A stretch of 26,690 nt of DNA from NCBI GenBank assembly GCA_019648995.1, contig BLXT01008455.1, positions 1,897,891 through 1,924,580 on the forward strand, read 5' to 3'. The stretch is from Plakobranchus ocellatus (lineage: Eukaryota; Mollusca; Gastropoda; Plakobranchidae). The translations under genes and the position numbers were made by a program. Shown piece by piece: positions 1 to 26,690 of the stretch (position 1 is its first letter; every line of letters begins with the position of its first letter). Below the pieces are notes generated by a model. That model was not told the DNA's origin, searched no databases, and saw nothing but the letters and a program-made list of their open reading frames with translations.

Positions 1-496
1 CCCCAAAAAAAAAAGAAAGCGAAAGCAAAGAAAAACAATACCAATAAAAAGTGGAAGGTAATGTACATGTCTTCAGTCCAGATGTCGCATAGCAAACTTT
101 TAAGAACAGTAAATTTTACATTCTATTTTCCTTTTCAAAATGCGTTATGCTTTTTATTTTCATTCAAAATCAACATAACCTTGTAAAGGTTACTGAATGG
201 AGTAAAGTTTTTGGCTGTATCGATGATTTAAAATGTTCAAAATGTGACTTCCACCACCTCTGGATTCGTTTACAGACGAATGAATTTGATTAAACTTGGA
301 TTCTCCGCTAAATATAAATTGCTCTGTAGATTTCAGTTCTTTCCTCTATTTACTATGGAAGGGATGGAGGGAGAAAGACTAACTTCTTATTACTGTTTGC
401 GCACGGATAAGAAACTGAATAAATGCAGAAACACTTAACAATCATCCAAAAAAAAAAAGTTTTCTAAAAGGAAATTTAGGTTGTAAAATTGCTCAC
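1..496 (-). other. Intron after exon 26 (partial)
   Basis: Start of the next intron in gene sense, beginning GTGAGC at 496. A-rich at the left edge (about 1-35). No exon, SINE head or tandem repeat was recognised. Confidence 0.8.
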
Positions 497-25525
<25,029 letters not shown>

Positions 25526-25609
25526 CTGGAAAAAACCACAGAAAAAGTACAATTTATGGAGGCATGCGGAGAAGATGAGACTTCAACTCATAATCATGTG
25601 TGCATATAT

Positions 25610-25742
25610 TAAATCTGATGTACTCAAAGATAAGATGTCATTTTCGCAAAAAATACATAGAGAAGTCTAATATAATATACACTAAATCTGATGTACTCAA
25701 AGATAAGATATTTTCACAGAAAAATACAAAGAGGAGTCTCCA
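25610..25742. repeat. 73-base tandem duplication (two copies)
   Basis: TAAATCTGATGTACTCAAAG starts at 25610 and 25683; both copies continue through ATAAGAT, ATTTTC, AAAAATACA and GAGTCT or AAGTCT with small differences. Confidence 0.9.
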
Positions 25743-25864
25743 AGTGCTTTACATCTTACCCGATAACAGACATTATTCTACAGCTGCTAGCTAGGCATCA
25801 AATACATACAAAAATCCATTCCAGTTTCTGATGTTACTGAAGAGAAACAATGTCTAATGCTTTT

Positions 25865-25935
25865 TTTAATGGACAGAACACCACTGCATTCAGGATTTGA
25901 ACACAAGACCTTTTAAGTATAAAGTAATAACACAA
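25865..25935 (-). mobile_element. SINE relic with B-box-like motif
   Basis: Minus-strand TGTTCAAATCC (25903-25893) within GGTCTTGTGTTCAAATCCTG resembles the B box of tRNA-derived molluscan SINEs. The A box is not recognisable. Followed in minus sense by A-rich sequence. Confidence 0.45.
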
Positions 25936-26690
25936 GTCTAATGCCTGTTTAGGTTAGTCTAAATTAAAATGTAGATTTTTTTTATTTTACTTTTAACTTT
26001 ACTTCCAGAATATCTAAATCATGATGAAACACATTGCTCAAGAACAAGCAGACCTGCCAACCCCAAATTGTTCTCACAGGAATAGTCACCTCTACTCACA
26101 GGAATTTAGAGAGTCTCACAGGAATATGCCAGTATAATTCAATGCGCATGAATAAACCGTAGTACACCTTAATTATATACTCGACTATAGACATTCCATA
26201 ACATTAAACTATAATTTTAATGAGAGGATAATTAATGAATTTTCGACTCTAAAAGATGCAAGACAGTACATGTATCTCCCTTCTCACTGCCATTAGTCTA
26301 ATAATATCATCATTTATCAAGCCTTAAAGACCTGCAGACTTAGGGCCTGGATGATGAATATTTTTTTAAGGTGCACTGCAGTGTTTAAAACTCAAAATCT
26401 AGCTTACAGAATAAAAGGTTCATGAAAAAAGAAATCTTATGTGTGACAGGTCTACAGAATCTCAGTAAGGCTTAATAAAATTATGACCCAATGTGTATTA
26501 AAAAAAAGAGAACATTGAGTTTTCCTTTGCTCTATTTGAAATTACAAAGATCTAGGCAAGTCAGATCGACCTACAATGTATTCAACTCTATGTAGGCTTA
26601 AGCCTGGACTAAAGCCTAAATTAGATCTCTGGGACCATTATCAAATTTTGATTATACATCAAGGAACAAAAGAGTTTAGCAAAATTACAA

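Larger units (their letters stand above)
25526..26690 (-). other. Intron upstream of exon 1 (partial, 1165 bases)
   Basis: Holds a 73-base tandem duplication (25610-25742) and a tRNA-like SINE relic (about 25865-25935). No IQ-motif exon was found before the right edge. Confidence 0.75.

Overview
The window is animal nuclear DNA. It carries most of the tail half of one intron-rich gene on the minus strand, an unconventional myosin VIIa-type gene (MYO7A / Drosophila crinkled family). I resolved 26 coding exons, from 25525 down to 497. Each was placed by translation, splice dinucleotides and intron phase, and together they give one continuous frame of 1165 codons plus 2 bases. The motor head, neck IQ motifs and promoter lie beyond the right edge. 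By comparison with human myosin VIIa from memory, about the last 150 residues lie beyond the left edge. The DNA is strongly AT-rich, with many A/T homopolymers, simple repeats, two small assembly gaps and tRNA-derived SINE relics. This fits an invertebrate, probably a lophotrochozoan such as a gastropod mollusc, but the species cannot be fixed from sequence alone.

Layout in transcription order (right to left): 26690-25526 is an intron edge. Exons 1-2 (25525-24832) encode the charged helical segment after the lever arm. A 6.2-kb intron (24831-18595) holds SINE relics, a 60-bp tandem repeat and a G-rich tract. Exons 3-9 (18594-14209) encode a linker and the first MyTH4 domain. Exons 10-15 (13640-9497) encode the first FERM domain. 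Exon 16 (8979-8792) encodes the SH3 domain, exons 17-21 (7691-4879) the second MyTH4, and exons 22-26 (4080-497) most of the second FERM. The tail order MyTH4-FERM-SH3-MyTH4-FERM is the signature of class VII myosins. In this family the tail binds adaptor and membrane proteins at actin-rich protrusions while the head moves on actin.

The most notable signals are an AT-AC intron of the minor U12 class between exons 18 and 19; a possible intronic polyadenylation product ending just after the SH3 domain; a tandem CAG/TAG acceptor at exon 25; a SINE 3' fragment with intact 13-bp target-site duplications; a second SINE copy with the same 3' core; and several exact-period intronic tandem repeats. 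I found no second protein gene, functional tRNA gene, CRISPR array or bacterial or viral feature.
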